A stretch of DNA of 64,000 bases from Stenotrophomonas maltophilia (GTDB lineage: Bacteria > Pseudomonadota > Gammaproteobacteria > Xanthomonadales > Xanthomonadaceae), in NCBI RefSeq assembly GCF_900186865.1, contig NZ_LT906480.1, positions 4,544,001-4,608,000 of the forward strand, written 5' to 3'. A program made the position numbers and the translations under genes. Below are positions 18,858 to 27,717 of the stretch, one piece after another. The notes below the pieces were generated by a model. It was not told where the DNA came from, ran no database searches, and saw nothing but the letters and a program-made list of their open reading frames with translations. How positions within the stretch are numbered: position 1 is the first letter of the stretch; every line of letters begins with the position of its first letter.

Positions 18858-19244
18858 TCAATCGCGTGCGACCAAGCCCTCGGCACGGCTGTAGACGCGC
18901 AGACGGTGGCCATCAGGATCTGCCCCGACAAAGGTATGGCCGAACTCCAGCGTCACCGGCGCCTGCAGGATCTCCACACCAAGAGCGCGCCACGCATCGT
19001 GCATCTGCTGCACGGCGTCGGGGTTGGCCACCACCATTGCCAGTTCGGCGGCGCCTGCTTGCGCGGACACCGGAGGCTGCACGTCGTCGCGTTGCCACAG
19101 GCCGAGTGCGGCCCCATCGCCGAGCAGGAACAGGGCGAAGCCGGGCGACTGCTCGACCGGCGGTTTGCCGAGGATGCCGCTGTAGAAGGTGGCGCTGGTG
19201 GCGACGTCGCGCACGTACTGCAGCAGAGTGCTGGGCGTGAACAT
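18858..19244 (-). CDS. VOC-family (glyoxalase/bleomycin-resistance fold) protein
   Basis: A protein of 128 residues with the paired beta-alpha-beta-beta-beta modules of the vicinal-oxygen-chelate fold. It begins with FTPSTLLQYVRDVATSATFY, and the C-terminal half contains GHTFVGADPDGHRLRVY, a typical VOC ending. It is cytoplasmic. The substrate cannot be deduced; members include glyoxalases, dioxygenases and drug-binding proteins. A palindrome that could be an operator lies 45-61 bases upstream of the start. Confidence 0.82.
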   Translation of the reverse strand: MFTPSTLLQYVRDVATSATFYSGILGKPPVEQSPGFALFLLGDGAALGLWQRDDVQPPVSAQAGAAELAMVVANPDAVQQMHDAWRALGVEILQAPVTLEFGHTFVGADPDGHRLRVYSRAEGLVARD

Positions 19245-19288
19245 GGGGAAGCTCCGTTGTTGGGAGCAATCATGGTGGAACGAGCCTG

Positions 19289-19305
19289 CTGACAGATTCT
19301 GTCAG
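19289..19305. promoter_or_regulatory. Candidate operator upstream of the VOC gene
   Basis: CTGACAGATTCTGTCAG is a perfect palindrome with 8-base arms around a single T. It lies 45-61 bases before the start of the VOC gene on the minus strand, where a promoter is expected. The neighbouring WYL-type regulator (19458-20165) is a possible ligand-responsive binder. The last G is also the first base of the adjacent GTAG repeat. Confidence 0.45.
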
Positions 19306-19434
19306 TAGAGTCGACTGTTGGTAGAGTCGACTGTTAGTCGACTGTTGGTAGAGTCGACTGTTAGTCGACTGCTCTTCCCTCAACCTGCCTAAACCCCGCG
19401 CTGCGCGCGATAGTCGACTAACAGTCGACTCTAC
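19305..19434. repeat. GTAG-AGTCGACTGTTAGTCGACT repeat with internal duplications
   Basis: Three successive left arms start with GTAGAGTCGACTGTT (19305, 19321, 19348), the second and third 27 bases apart. One mirror arm at 19411-19434 ends AGTCGACTCTAC. Between the arms lies GCGCTGCGCGCG. The same element occurs at 30336-30426 and, broken by an IS, at 42353-42428 plus 43452-43471. It is a dispersed family of the SMAG type. Confidence 0.85.
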
Positions 19435-19457
19435 CCCCGCTCCCGGCTGTTGCTCTG

Positions 19458-20165
19458 TTATGAACGGTCCAGCCAGTCCGGCGCGATGCCCTGCGCCTTC
19501 TGCCAGCGTCGCAGCAGGGTGGCGCGTGGCACGAGGTAGTGATTCTCCAGCACGCGCACCTGACGGATGCGGTCCAGCCTGAAATGCCGGAAATCCTCGC
19601 GGCGCTCGCACCACGCCGCCAGCATCGGCACCTCATCGAAGTAGCCCAGCGCGAACGGCCAGACGATGCGCTCGCTGCGCTGGCCGTGCGCGTCCTCGTA
19701 GCCGAACTTCAGGCGCTGCTGTGAACCGACAGCCTCTCGCACGGCCTGCAGACGAGCTGGGGGAACCTTGGCCGCCGCACGCGAAGGGCCCACCCGCAGG
19801 CCACTGTCACGCAAGGCCTCGCGCCGCGCTGCGGGCAACACATGCGCGATACGCGCCAGGGCATCGCGTGCGGCTTCGGCCAACGCGGGTTCGGTACGGG
19901 CCGCAACCCAGCGCAGGCCCAGCACCAGCGCGTCGATCTCGGCCGGTGGCAGGGTCATCGGTGGCAGGGTGTCGCTCGGCGCCAGCTGGTAGCCAACGCC
20001 GGCCTCGCCACGCAGGTCAGCGCCCTGCTCACGCAGGGTCTCGATATCGCGGTACAGCGTGCGCAGGCTGATGCCCAGCGTTTCGGCCAGCGCCTGCCCG
20101 GCCACTGGCCGTCGATGACGGCGCAGCAGCTGCAGCAACTGGGTCAGGCGCAGCGCACGTGACAT
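19458..20165 (-). CDS. Helix-turn-helix transcriptional regulator with WYL domain (YafY-like)
   Basis: A protein of 235 residues. The N-terminal HTH (residues 1-60) contains GQALAETLGISLRTLYRDIE, the DeoR-like layout of this class. The C-terminal ligand-sensing WYL-type domain (about 140-225) includes RIVWPFALGYFDEVPMLAAW and FRHFRLDRIRQV. Such regulators control small local gene sets, often with their neighbours. Its start overlaps the stop of the reductase-like gene at 20165 by one base, so they form one operon. Confidence 0.88.
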   Translation of the reverse strand: MSRALRLTQLLQLLRRHRRPVAGQALAETLGISLRTLYRDIETLREQGADLRGEAGVGYQLAPSDTLPPMTLPPAEIDALVLGLRWVAARTEPALAEAARDALARIAHVLPAARREALRDSGLRVGPSRAAAKVPPARLQAVREAVGSQQRLKFGYEDAHGQRSERIVWPFALGYFDEVPMLAAWCERREDFRHFRLDRIRQVRVLENHYLVPRATLLRRWQKAQGIAPDWLDRS

Positions 20166-20800
20166 CAGCCGACCAGTGCGCTCGATGCCACCACGTGCTC
20201 ACCCGGTTGCGGGGCCAGCGCGGCCTCGACCAGAGCCTTGGCGATTTCGCTGGCCGGGTTGATCCGCCACGCCCGTGGCAACATCGGCCCCAAAGCACCG
20301 AGCACCGTCAGCGCCAGGCGCTCGCCACGACGCACCTCGTTGCGCTCGCCCCCGATCAGCCCTGGGCGGACCAGGGTCAATGAATGGAAGCCCAGCGCAC
20401 GAAGGTCACGTTCCAATTCGCCCTTCACCCGGCTGTAGAAGATCGACGACTGTGGATTGGCGCCGGCCGCGGAATTCAGCACATAAGTCTGTGCACCCTG
20501 TGCCTGCGCCAGGCGGGCGAAGGCCAACGGGTAGTCATGATCGATGCGGTGGAAAGCCTCGCGGCTGCCGGCCTGGGCAATGGTGCTGCCGAGCGCGCAG
20601 ATGACCGCGTCCACGCGCGCCCATGCTGGCGAAGTGGGCAACGCGTCGAAGGCCAGCACCGGGTTCTCCAGCTTCCCGTGGGTCATGCCCAACGGGCGGC
20701 GGGTGGGCGCCACCACGCCACTGCAGCGCGGGTCGTCCAGCAGGCGGGGCAGGGCCAGCCCGCCGACCAGGCCGGTCGCCCCCAGCAACATCACGCGCAT
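20165..20800 (-). CDS. NAD(P)-binding Rossmann-fold protein (atypical SDR, YwnB/HTATIP2-like)
   Basis: A protein of 211 residues with an N-terminal dinucleotide motif MLLGATGLVGG and later VDAVICALGSTIAQAGS and YVLNSAAGANPQSSIFYSRVKGELE, where Tyr-x3-Lys fits the SDR catalytic pair. The start at 20800 is preferred because GGAGG lies just upstream. It is probably an oxidoreductase or an NAD(P)H-sensing protein of the cytoplasm; no substrate can be named. It is transcribed just ahead of the WYL regulator. Confidence 0.82.
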   Translation of the reverse strand: MRVMLLGATGLVGGLALPRLLDDPRCSGVVAPTRRPLGMTHGKLENPVLAFDALPTSPAWARVDAVICALGSTIAQAGSREAFHRIDHDYPLAFARLAQAQGAQTYVLNSAAGANPQSSIFYSRVKGELERDLRALGFHSLTLVRPGLIGGERNEVRRGERLALTVLGALGPMLPRAWRINPASEIAKALVEAALAPQPGEHVVASSALVG

Positions 20801-20906
20801 CACCACCTCCACTGCGGCATCCTGTCGCCCATCCTAGCCGTTCAAGCCGTCGGCGGCCGCGCCGATATGCTGGAACCAGTCCCTGCCAGCCCCCAGGATT
20901 CGCTCC

Positions 20907-22445
20907 ATGACGGACCAGCCCGACCACCGCCCTGCCCCCGGTACCGCCCTTGGGCCGCCGGCACGCGTGCGCGCGGTGGTGGACGATGGGCTGGGCGACC
21001 GCGTGGTACTGCAGGGCGGTGGTGGCGTGGCACTGCAGCAGCTGTTCGCCGGCGCCGACGCGCCGGAACCGCTGCTGGCCGCCTTCGCCAACGGCATGGC
21101 CACCCTGCCCGGCGAACTGGGTGACATGGGCGACCGCCTGCAGTCGGCGCAGGCCAGTGCCGATTGGCCGCGCTACGGGCGCGCGATGCGGCAGCTGATC
21201 GACAAGTACATCCGCACCATCGAACAGCATTCGCCGGACGGACAGCCGGAAAGCCTGCGCCTGTCCGAGCAGCTGCGGCTGCTGCTGGGTGGCGCCGTGG
21301 TGGCCCTGCTGCAGCACGACCCGGATCTGCGCGAACAAGCGCAGGCGCTGGCCACGCGCCTGCGCCAGTGGCAGCCGGGTACCGCACTGGAGCCGATCGA
21401 ACAGGGCGTGCGCGAACTCGGGCACCAGGTCGGCGTGCGTGCCGAGAGCTGGCAGGAGCAGCAGGCGCTGCTGCTGGAACTGTTCGCGCTGCTGTTGGAA
21501 AACGTGAGCGAGCTGCTGGACGACCGCAGCTGGCTGCAGGGCCAGATCGCGGCGGTGCGCCAGCTGCTGGACGGGCCGCTGGAAGCCGAGGCAGTCGAGC
21601 GCACCCGTGCCGAACTGCGCGAAGTGATCTACAAGCAGGGCCTGCTGCGCCAGGGCATCGACGATTCGAAGGCGGCGATGCGCGGGTTGATGGGCGAGTT
21701 CATCGAGCGCATGGATGGCATGGCCACCAGCACCGGCGAATACCACGACCGCATCGGCAGCTACGCACTGCAGCTGCGCGAGGCGCGTAGCATCGCCGAC
21801 CTCAACCAGCTGCTGCAGGACGTGATGCGCGACACCGGCAAGGTACAGCAGCAGGCCGCGCAGGCCCGCGATCACCTGGCCAATGCGCGGCAGGAAGTGG
21901 AACGCGCCGAACAGCGCATTGCCGAGCTGGAGCAGGAACTGCGTGCCGCCGGTGACCTGGCGCGCATCGATCCGCTGACCCAGGCGCTGAACCGCCGCGG
22001 CCTGGACGAACTGCTGCAGCGTGAACTGGCGCGTGCTGCGCGCAACAACTCACCGCTGGGCGTGGCGGTGATCGACCTGGATGATTTCCACCTGACCAAC
22101 GAGGCGCACGGCCACGCCGGCGGCGATGCGTTGCTGCAGCACCTGGTGGCCGTTTGCAGGCTGTTGCTGCGCGCCACTGACGGCATCGCACGGCTGGGTG
22201 GCGACGAGTTCGTGCTGGTGCTGCCGGAAACCCAGGGTGCCGACAGCATGGCCACCGTGCAGCGCCTGCAACGCTCACTGGCGCACCGTGTGCTGACCGT
22301 GCAGGACCGGCGCGTGCCGGTGCACTTCAGCGCCGGGCTGGCGCAATGGCAGCCGGGCGACGATACCGAGGCCCTGCTGCGCCGTGCGGATGACGCGTTG
22401 TATGCGGCCAAGCGACAGGGCAAGAACCGGGTGCAGGCGGGCTGA
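20907..22445 (+). CDS. Diguanylate cyclase with long helical N-terminal sensor
   Basis: It makes cyclic di-GMP from two GTP. It has 512 residues. The first 355 or so are soluble, helical and rich in Gln, Glu and Leu, with a coiled-coil just before the catalytic domain. The GGDEF domain (about 355-510) has an intact GGDEF at residues 431-435 and an RxxD inhibitory site (Arg422-Asp425) exactly five residues before it, so product inhibition is expected. No membrane helices or known sensor domain are seen. Confidence 0.9.
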   Translation: MTDQPDHRPAPGTALGPPARVRAVVDDGLGDRVVLQGGGGVALQQLFAGADAPEPLLAAFANGMATLPGELGDMGDRLQSAQASADWPRYGRAMRQLIDKYIRTIEQHSPDGQPESLRLSEQLRLLLGGAVVALLQHDPDLREQAQALATRLRQWQPGTALEPIEQGVRELGHQVGVRAESWQEQQALLLELFALLLENVSELLDDRSWLQGQIAAVRQLLDGPLEAEAVERTRAELREVIYKQGLLRQGIDDSKAAMRGLMGEFIERMDGMATSTGEYHDRIGSYALQLREARSIADLNQLLQDVMRDTGKVQQQAAQARDHLANARQEVERAEQRIAELEQELRAAGDLARIDPLTQALNRRGLDELLQRELARAARNNSPLGVAVIDLDDFHLTNEAHGHAGGDALLQHLVAVCRLLLRATDGIARLGGDEFVLVLPETQGADSMATVQRLQRSLAHRVLTVQDRRVPVHFSAGLAQWQPGDDTEALLRRADDALYAAKRQGKNRVQAG

Positions 22446-22471
22446 CCGTCCGGCCCGTCGCGAACCGCTTT

Positions 22472-22536
22472 GGTAGGTGCCAACCTTGGTTGGCACGCGC
22501 AGGAAACAAAGCGCCGACCAAGGTCGGCCTCTACCT
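22472..22536. repeat. Pair of GTAG palindromes after the diguanylate cyclase
   Basis: GTAGGTGCCAACC..GGTTGGCAC at the left and GCCGACCAAGGTCGGC with CTCTAC at the right, about 15 bases apart. The outward GTAG and CTAC ends make an inverted dimer. It lies between the convergent cyclase and DUF808 genes. Confidence 0.75.
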
Positions 22537-22552
22537 CGCGACCCGCCGGTGA

Positions 22553-23479
<927 letters not shown>

Positions 23480-23592
23480 GGGAAGTCCAGAGAGGGAATG
23501 AGCGGATTCTGACCGATACCGGGGCAGCTGCGGAAGCGGACGGATTCACCGCGTGCCCACCGCCCCCCGGCGACACTGCGGAATCCGGACAT

Positions 23593-23612
23593 TGCCGGCC
23601 AGCGGCCGGCAC
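23593..23612. repeat. SMAG palindrome upstream of the UbiB-like gene
   Basis: The GCCGGCCAGCGGCCGGC core followed by ACGACC, where the usual CTAC end is degenerate, as in the element at 5503. It is 29 bases before the TTG start at 23641 and so lies in the expected 5' leader. Confidence 0.65.
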
Positions 23613-23640
23613 GACCGTCTTTGCCGCATGGGAGTTCCGC

Positions 23641-25332
23641 TTGAGCAATCCGCCCACCGCCAATGGCAATCCCCCGCTGGTCAAAGGCATGAACCGGCGC
23701 AGCCAGATCCTGCGCCTGCTGATGCGCTACCGCCATTCGGGCGTGTTCTCGGGCATGAACCTGGATGCCGCCAGCAACCAGGCCGACGTCCCCGCCGACG
23801 GCAACCCGGAGCAGTTCGTCAGCGACCTGGAAGCGCTGGGGCCGACCTTCGTCAAGCTGGGCCAGATGCTGTCCACGCGCCCGGACATGGTGCCGGTGGA
23901 GTTCGCCACAGCCCTGGAGCGCATGCAGGAAAAGGTGGCCGAGATTCCGGTCGAGCGCATCCATGCGATCGTCGAGCAGGAGCTGGGCGCACCGGTGAAC
24001 AAGCTGTTTGCCTCATTCGATCCCGAACCGCTGGGCTGTGCCTCGATCGCGCAGGTGCATCGCGCGGTGCTGCACGACGGACGCCAGGTGGCAGTGAAAG
24101 TGCAGAAGCCTGAAGTGGCTGCACAACTTCGCTCGGACCTGGAGGCGCTGCGCAGCTTCGCGCTGGCCGCCGACCACCTGACCCAGGTGGGCCGCCGCGT
24201 GCGCCTGCGCGACTGGCTCAACGAGTTCGCAAAGACCCTGATGCAGGAGCTGGACTACCACGCCGAGGCCGAGAACCTGGCCCGTTTCGGCCGACACCTG
24301 AAGCCGTTCCGCCGCCTGTGGATTCCGCAGCCGCTGTGGGACTACAGCAGCCAGCGCGTGCTGACCATGGAACTGGCCACCGGCGTGCGCGTGGATGCGA
24401 TTCCCGATGTGCGCCGTACCGAACAATCGATGGACCCGCTGGCGGCGGCGCTGATCCGCGGCTACCTGGACCAGATCTTCGTGCACGGCGAGATCCACGC
24501 CGACCCGCACCCCGGCAACCTGCGGGTGATGCCCGATGGACGGCTGGCGATCTTCGACCTGGGCATGGTCGCGCACATGCCGCCGCGCCTGCGCGAACGG
24601 CTGCTGAAGATCCTGTTCGCCGCAGTCGATGGCCGTGGCGAGGAAGTAGCCGACGATCTGATCAGCATCAGCACGCGGCTGGAGGCCTTCGACGAAGAGC
24701 GCTACCTGCGCGAGACCGGCCAGCTGATCGCGCGCTACGCCGCCAGCGGCAGTTTCTCCGAAGGCCGCGTGGTGCTGGACATGGTGCGCATCGCCACCGC
24801 CTGCGGCCTGCGCACACCGCCGGAACTGAGCCTGCTCGGCAAGGCGCTGCTCAACCTGGAAACCGTATGCCGGTTGCTGGCACCCGAACTGGAGACCCGC
24901 CGCATCGTCGAGCGCCAGCTGCAGCATGTGATGCGTGCGCGCCTGAAAAAGTCCCTGTCGGCAGCCAACATCGCCAGCGAGGCGATGGAGCTGCAGCAGC
25001 TGCTGCGCGATGGGCCGCGCAAGCTGTCGGACATCATGGCGCTGCTGGCTGAGAACCGTCTGCAGATGAAGGTGACGGGCCTGGAAGAATCGCGGCTGAT
25101 GGAGAACCTGCAGAAGATCGCCAACCGCGTGGCGGCCGGCATCATCAGCGCGGCATTGATCATGGCCGCCGCGATGATGATGAAGATCGACACCGGCTGG
25201 CACCTGTTCGGCTACCCGCTCATCGCCCTGATTCTGTTGTTCATCGGCGTAGTGCTCGGCCTTGGCATCGTGACCAGTGCATTGCTGTTCGATCGTCGCG
25301 CGCGGGCACGCGAAGAGCGCGGGCATCGCTAG
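23641..25332 (+). CDS. ubiB: ABC1/UbiB-family atypical kinase
   Basis: A protein of 563 residues from a TTG start supported by GGGAG six bases upstream; an ATG at 23689 is a weaker alternative. The ABC1 hallmark FVKLGQMLSTRPD lies near residue 80, followed by the Ala-rich loop and nucleotide-binding Lys in VAVKVQKPE. The catalytic HGEIHADPHPGN and DLGMVAHMPPRLR lie near 280-310. Two C-terminal membrane helices anchor it. UbiB proteins support ubiquinone synthesis or lipid handling. The symbol is by family; it could be a paralogue of the true ubiB. Confidence 0.8.
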   Translation: MSNPPTANGNPPLVKGMNRRSQILRLLMRYRHSGVFSGMNLDAASNQADVPADGNPEQFVSDLEALGPTFVKLGQMLSTRPDMVPVEFATALERMQEKVAEIPVERIHAIVEQELGAPVNKLFASFDPEPLGCASIAQVHRAVLHDGRQVAVKVQKPEVAAQLRSDLEALRSFALAADHLTQVGRRVRLRDWLNEFAKTLMQELDYHAEAENLARFGRHLKPFRRLWIPQPLWDYSSQRVLTMELATGVRVDAIPDVRRTEQSMDPLAAALIRGYLDQIFVHGEIHADPHPGNLRVMPDGRLAIFDLGMVAHMPPRLRERLLKILFAAVDGRGEEVADDLISISTRLEAFDEERYLRETGQLIARYAASGSFSEGRVVLDMVRIATACGLRTPPELSLLGKALLNLETVCRLLAPELETRRIVERQLQHVMRARLKKSLSAANIASEAMELQQLLRDGPRKLSDIMALLAENRLQMKVTGLEESRLMENLQKIANRVAAGIISAALIMAAAMMMKIDTGWHLFGYPLIALILLFIGVVLGLGIVTSALLFDRRARAREERGHR

Positions 25333-25576
25333 CGAATCTGCGAAAACACCCGTATTCATGCGACTTTTAATGCAATCCAACGAAGCCTTTCACGCTCGTT
25401 TTACCTTCTGAGCGCGATTTCGCGCGCGTCATTTCAACAAACATTTCAGTCAGGTTCGTGCATGCACTATCGGGTCATCGGCCTGTCACATGCATGTGCG
25501 TGCGGCAGCGCCGGTCGGATGGACACGCGTCGGTACGACGTCCATCACCACCACCCCGTCACTGCCGAAGCTGCCT

Positions 25577-27682
25577 ATGCTCTGGATACTGCTGCTGTCG
25601 TTGTTGCTGCTGTGCTGGTTGTTCCTCGCGTCCGGCAAATGGGTGTGGTGGAAGGCCAGTGCGTTCTCGCTGCTGCTGCTCACGCTCAGCGCATGGTGGC
25701 TGATCGACAAGCTGTCCGGTGATGGGCTCAACGCCGCCACGCTGTACCACCTCGGCGCCGACATGGAAGGCGCCGGAGTCTCCGACTTCAAGGGCTACAT
25801 CGCCGGCTTCATCGTGCTGGCGCTGGTCTCGCTGCTGCCGCTGTTCGCCACGCGGGTGAAGCGCTGGCGCCGGCCCGGCCACGGTCGTGCGCTGTTCGCG
25901 GGCTTCGCGGCCGTGTGGGTGGCCACGATCATGATCAGCCCGCTGGCCCGCGACGGCCAACGCCTGTACCAGCAGCTGCGCCCGGTCGACTTCGCCCGCA
26001 TCGCCCCCGAATACCAGGTGCCGACGCAGCCGCTGCAGCGCCCGCGCAACATCGTCTGGATCTACGGCGAGAGCCTGGAGCGCACCTACCTGGACGAGAA
26101 CGTGTTCCCGGGCCTGATGCCCAATCTCAAGCGGCTGGCGTCCGAGTCGCTGGACGTGCGCAACCTGGCCTCGGCCGAGGGCAGCGGCTGGACCATCGCC
26201 GGCCTGGTGTCGTCGATGTGCGGCGTGCCGCTGACCACCTCGCAGGGCGATGAGAACAGCATGGACCGGATGGGCAGCTTCCTGCCCAAGGCGGTGTGCC
26301 TGGGCGACTACCTGAAGCAGCAGGGCTATACCAACCATTACCTGGGCGGGGCCAACGGCCAGTTCGCCGGCAAGGGCCAGTTCCTCGCCAGCCACGGCTT
26401 TGACGAAGTGCATGACCTCGCCTGGTTCAAGCAGCAGAAAAAGATCGGGCGCATCCACTACTCCGCCTGGGGCGTGCACGACGACGTGCTGCTGGATACC
26501 GCCTACCAGCGCTTCGAACAGCTCTCGCGCGCCGGCTCGCCGTTCATGCTCACCACGCTGACCATGGACACCCACCACCCGGCGGGCCACCTGCCGGTGT
26601 CGTGCAAGGGCGAGCGCTACCAGAGCCAGTACGGCAACATCAACATGCTCAACGCGCTCAAGTGCAGTGACCGGTTGATCTCGCAGCTGGTCGAACGCAT
26701 CCAGGCCAGCCCGTACGGCAAGGACACGCTGATCGTGATCGCCTCCGACCACCTGGCGATGCCCAACGATCTGACCCACATCCTGACCCGGCAGAAGCGC
26801 GAGAACCTGCTGCTGTTCCTCGGCGATGGCATTGCGCCGCAGCAGCTCAGCGCCGACGCCGGCACCACCCTGGATTCGGGTGCGACCCTGCTCAGCCTGC
26901 TGGACCCGAACCTGAAGACGATGGGCTTTGGCCGTTCACTGATCGATACCCAGCGCGCGCCCAGCGCCAGCGTGGCCACCCAGCGTGATGGCGGCCGAGA
27001 TTACCCGCAGTACCTCGCCTTCGCCCGCTCGCTGTGGCTGGGTGAGCCGACCCGCGAACTGAAGATCGACGGCGACGACCAGGTGGTGGTCGGCCTGCAG
27101 CACGTGCAACCGCCGGTGCTGCTGGAATACGACAAGGACTGGGGATTGAAGTCGGTGTATCTGGAGAACACCTCGCGCCAGTTTGATGATGCCGACCCGG
27201 ACAACACCCTGGCCTATGTCGACCGCTGCACCGCGTTCGAGGACGGCTCGGCCGATGGCGACTGGTGCGCCCTGCTGGTCAACCGTGACAACGGCATCAA
27301 GCTGTACCGCGACAACGACCTGCGTGGCGGCATTGCCGTGGACGCACCGCTGGACGCATTCCAGGGCCCGCGCCCGAGCGTGCGCCAGGCGCACATGATC
27401 ACCCAGAAGGGTCGCCGCACCCGCGCCGGCCAGTACATGCTGCAGCTGGTGGCGAGCACGCGGCCGGATCGTGGCTTCTGGATCGAGGCGGTGTCCTCGC
27501 AGCGCAAGGTGGTGCTGGCCCAGCAGTGGGTGCAGCCCGATGCCAACGGCAAGATCAACGTGTCGTTCGGGCTGGACCACGAAGTGGATGATCTGGAGAT
27601 CCGCGCGTGGTTGAACCATGCCGAGAAGCTGGCAGTGGATACGTTCGCACTGGTGCCCTCGCGCGGCCGACCGCGGGGATAG
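25577..27682 (+). CDS. opgB: Phosphoglycerol transferase I (OpgB/MdoB-like, LTA-synthase/sulfatase fold)
   Basis: It transfers phosphoglycerol from phosphatidylglycerol to periplasmic glucans. The ATG at 25577 begins a run of hydrophobic helices and gives 701 residues (E. coli OpgB is about 760). Four or so membrane helices occupy the first 160 residues. The periplasmic alkaline-phosphatase-like domain has IVWIYGESLERTYLD near 155, the catalytic segment SAEGSGWTIAG, TLTMDTHHPAGHLP and VIASDHLAMP with metal-binding Asp/His. A C-terminal extension of about 200 residues follows. Confidence 0.88.
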   Translation: MLWILLLSLLLLCWLFLASGKWVWWKASAFSLLLLTLSAWWLIDKLSGDGLNAATLYHLGADMEGAGVSDFKGYIAGFIVLALVSLLPLFATRVKRWRRPGHGRALFAGFAAVWVATIMISPLARDGQRLYQQLRPVDFARIAPEYQVPTQPLQRPRNIVWIYGESLERTYLDENVFPGLMPNLKRLASESLDVRNLASAEGSGWTIAGLVSSMCGVPLTTSQGDENSMDRMGSFLPKAVCLGDYLKQQGYTNHYLGGANGQFAGKGQFLASHGFDEVHDLAWFKQQKKIGRIHYSAWGVHDDVLLDTAYQRFEQLSRAGSPFMLTTLTMDTHHPAGHLPVSCKGERYQSQYGNINMLNALKCSDRLISQLVERIQASPYGKDTLIVIASDHLAMPNDLTHILTRQKRENLLLFLGDGIAPQQLSADAGTTLDSGATLLSLLDPNLKTMGFGRSLIDTQRAPSASVATQRDGGRDYPQYLAFARSLWLGEPTRELKIDGDDQVVVGLQHVQPPVLLEYDKDWGLKSVYLENTSRQFDDADPDNTLAYVDRCTAFEDGSADGDWCALLVNRDNGIKLYRDNDLRGGIAVDAPLDAFQGPRPSVRQAHMITQKGRRTRAGQYMLQLVASTRPDRGFWIEAVSSQRKVVLAQQWVQPDANGKINVSFGLDHEVDDLEIRAWLNHAEKLAVDTFALVPSRGRPRG

Positions 27683-27716
27683 GGTTCTTTGCAGGGCTGC
27701 GCCCTGCAAAAAACCC
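27682..27716. terminator. Hairpin between convergent opgB and the MscS gene
   Basis: A 16-base stem with one mismatch, GGGTTCTTTGCAGGGC pairing with GCCCTGCAAAAAACCC, with TGC as the loop. It fills the gap between the two stop codons and can act on transcripts from either side. Confidence 0.8.
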
Positions 27717-27717
27717 C

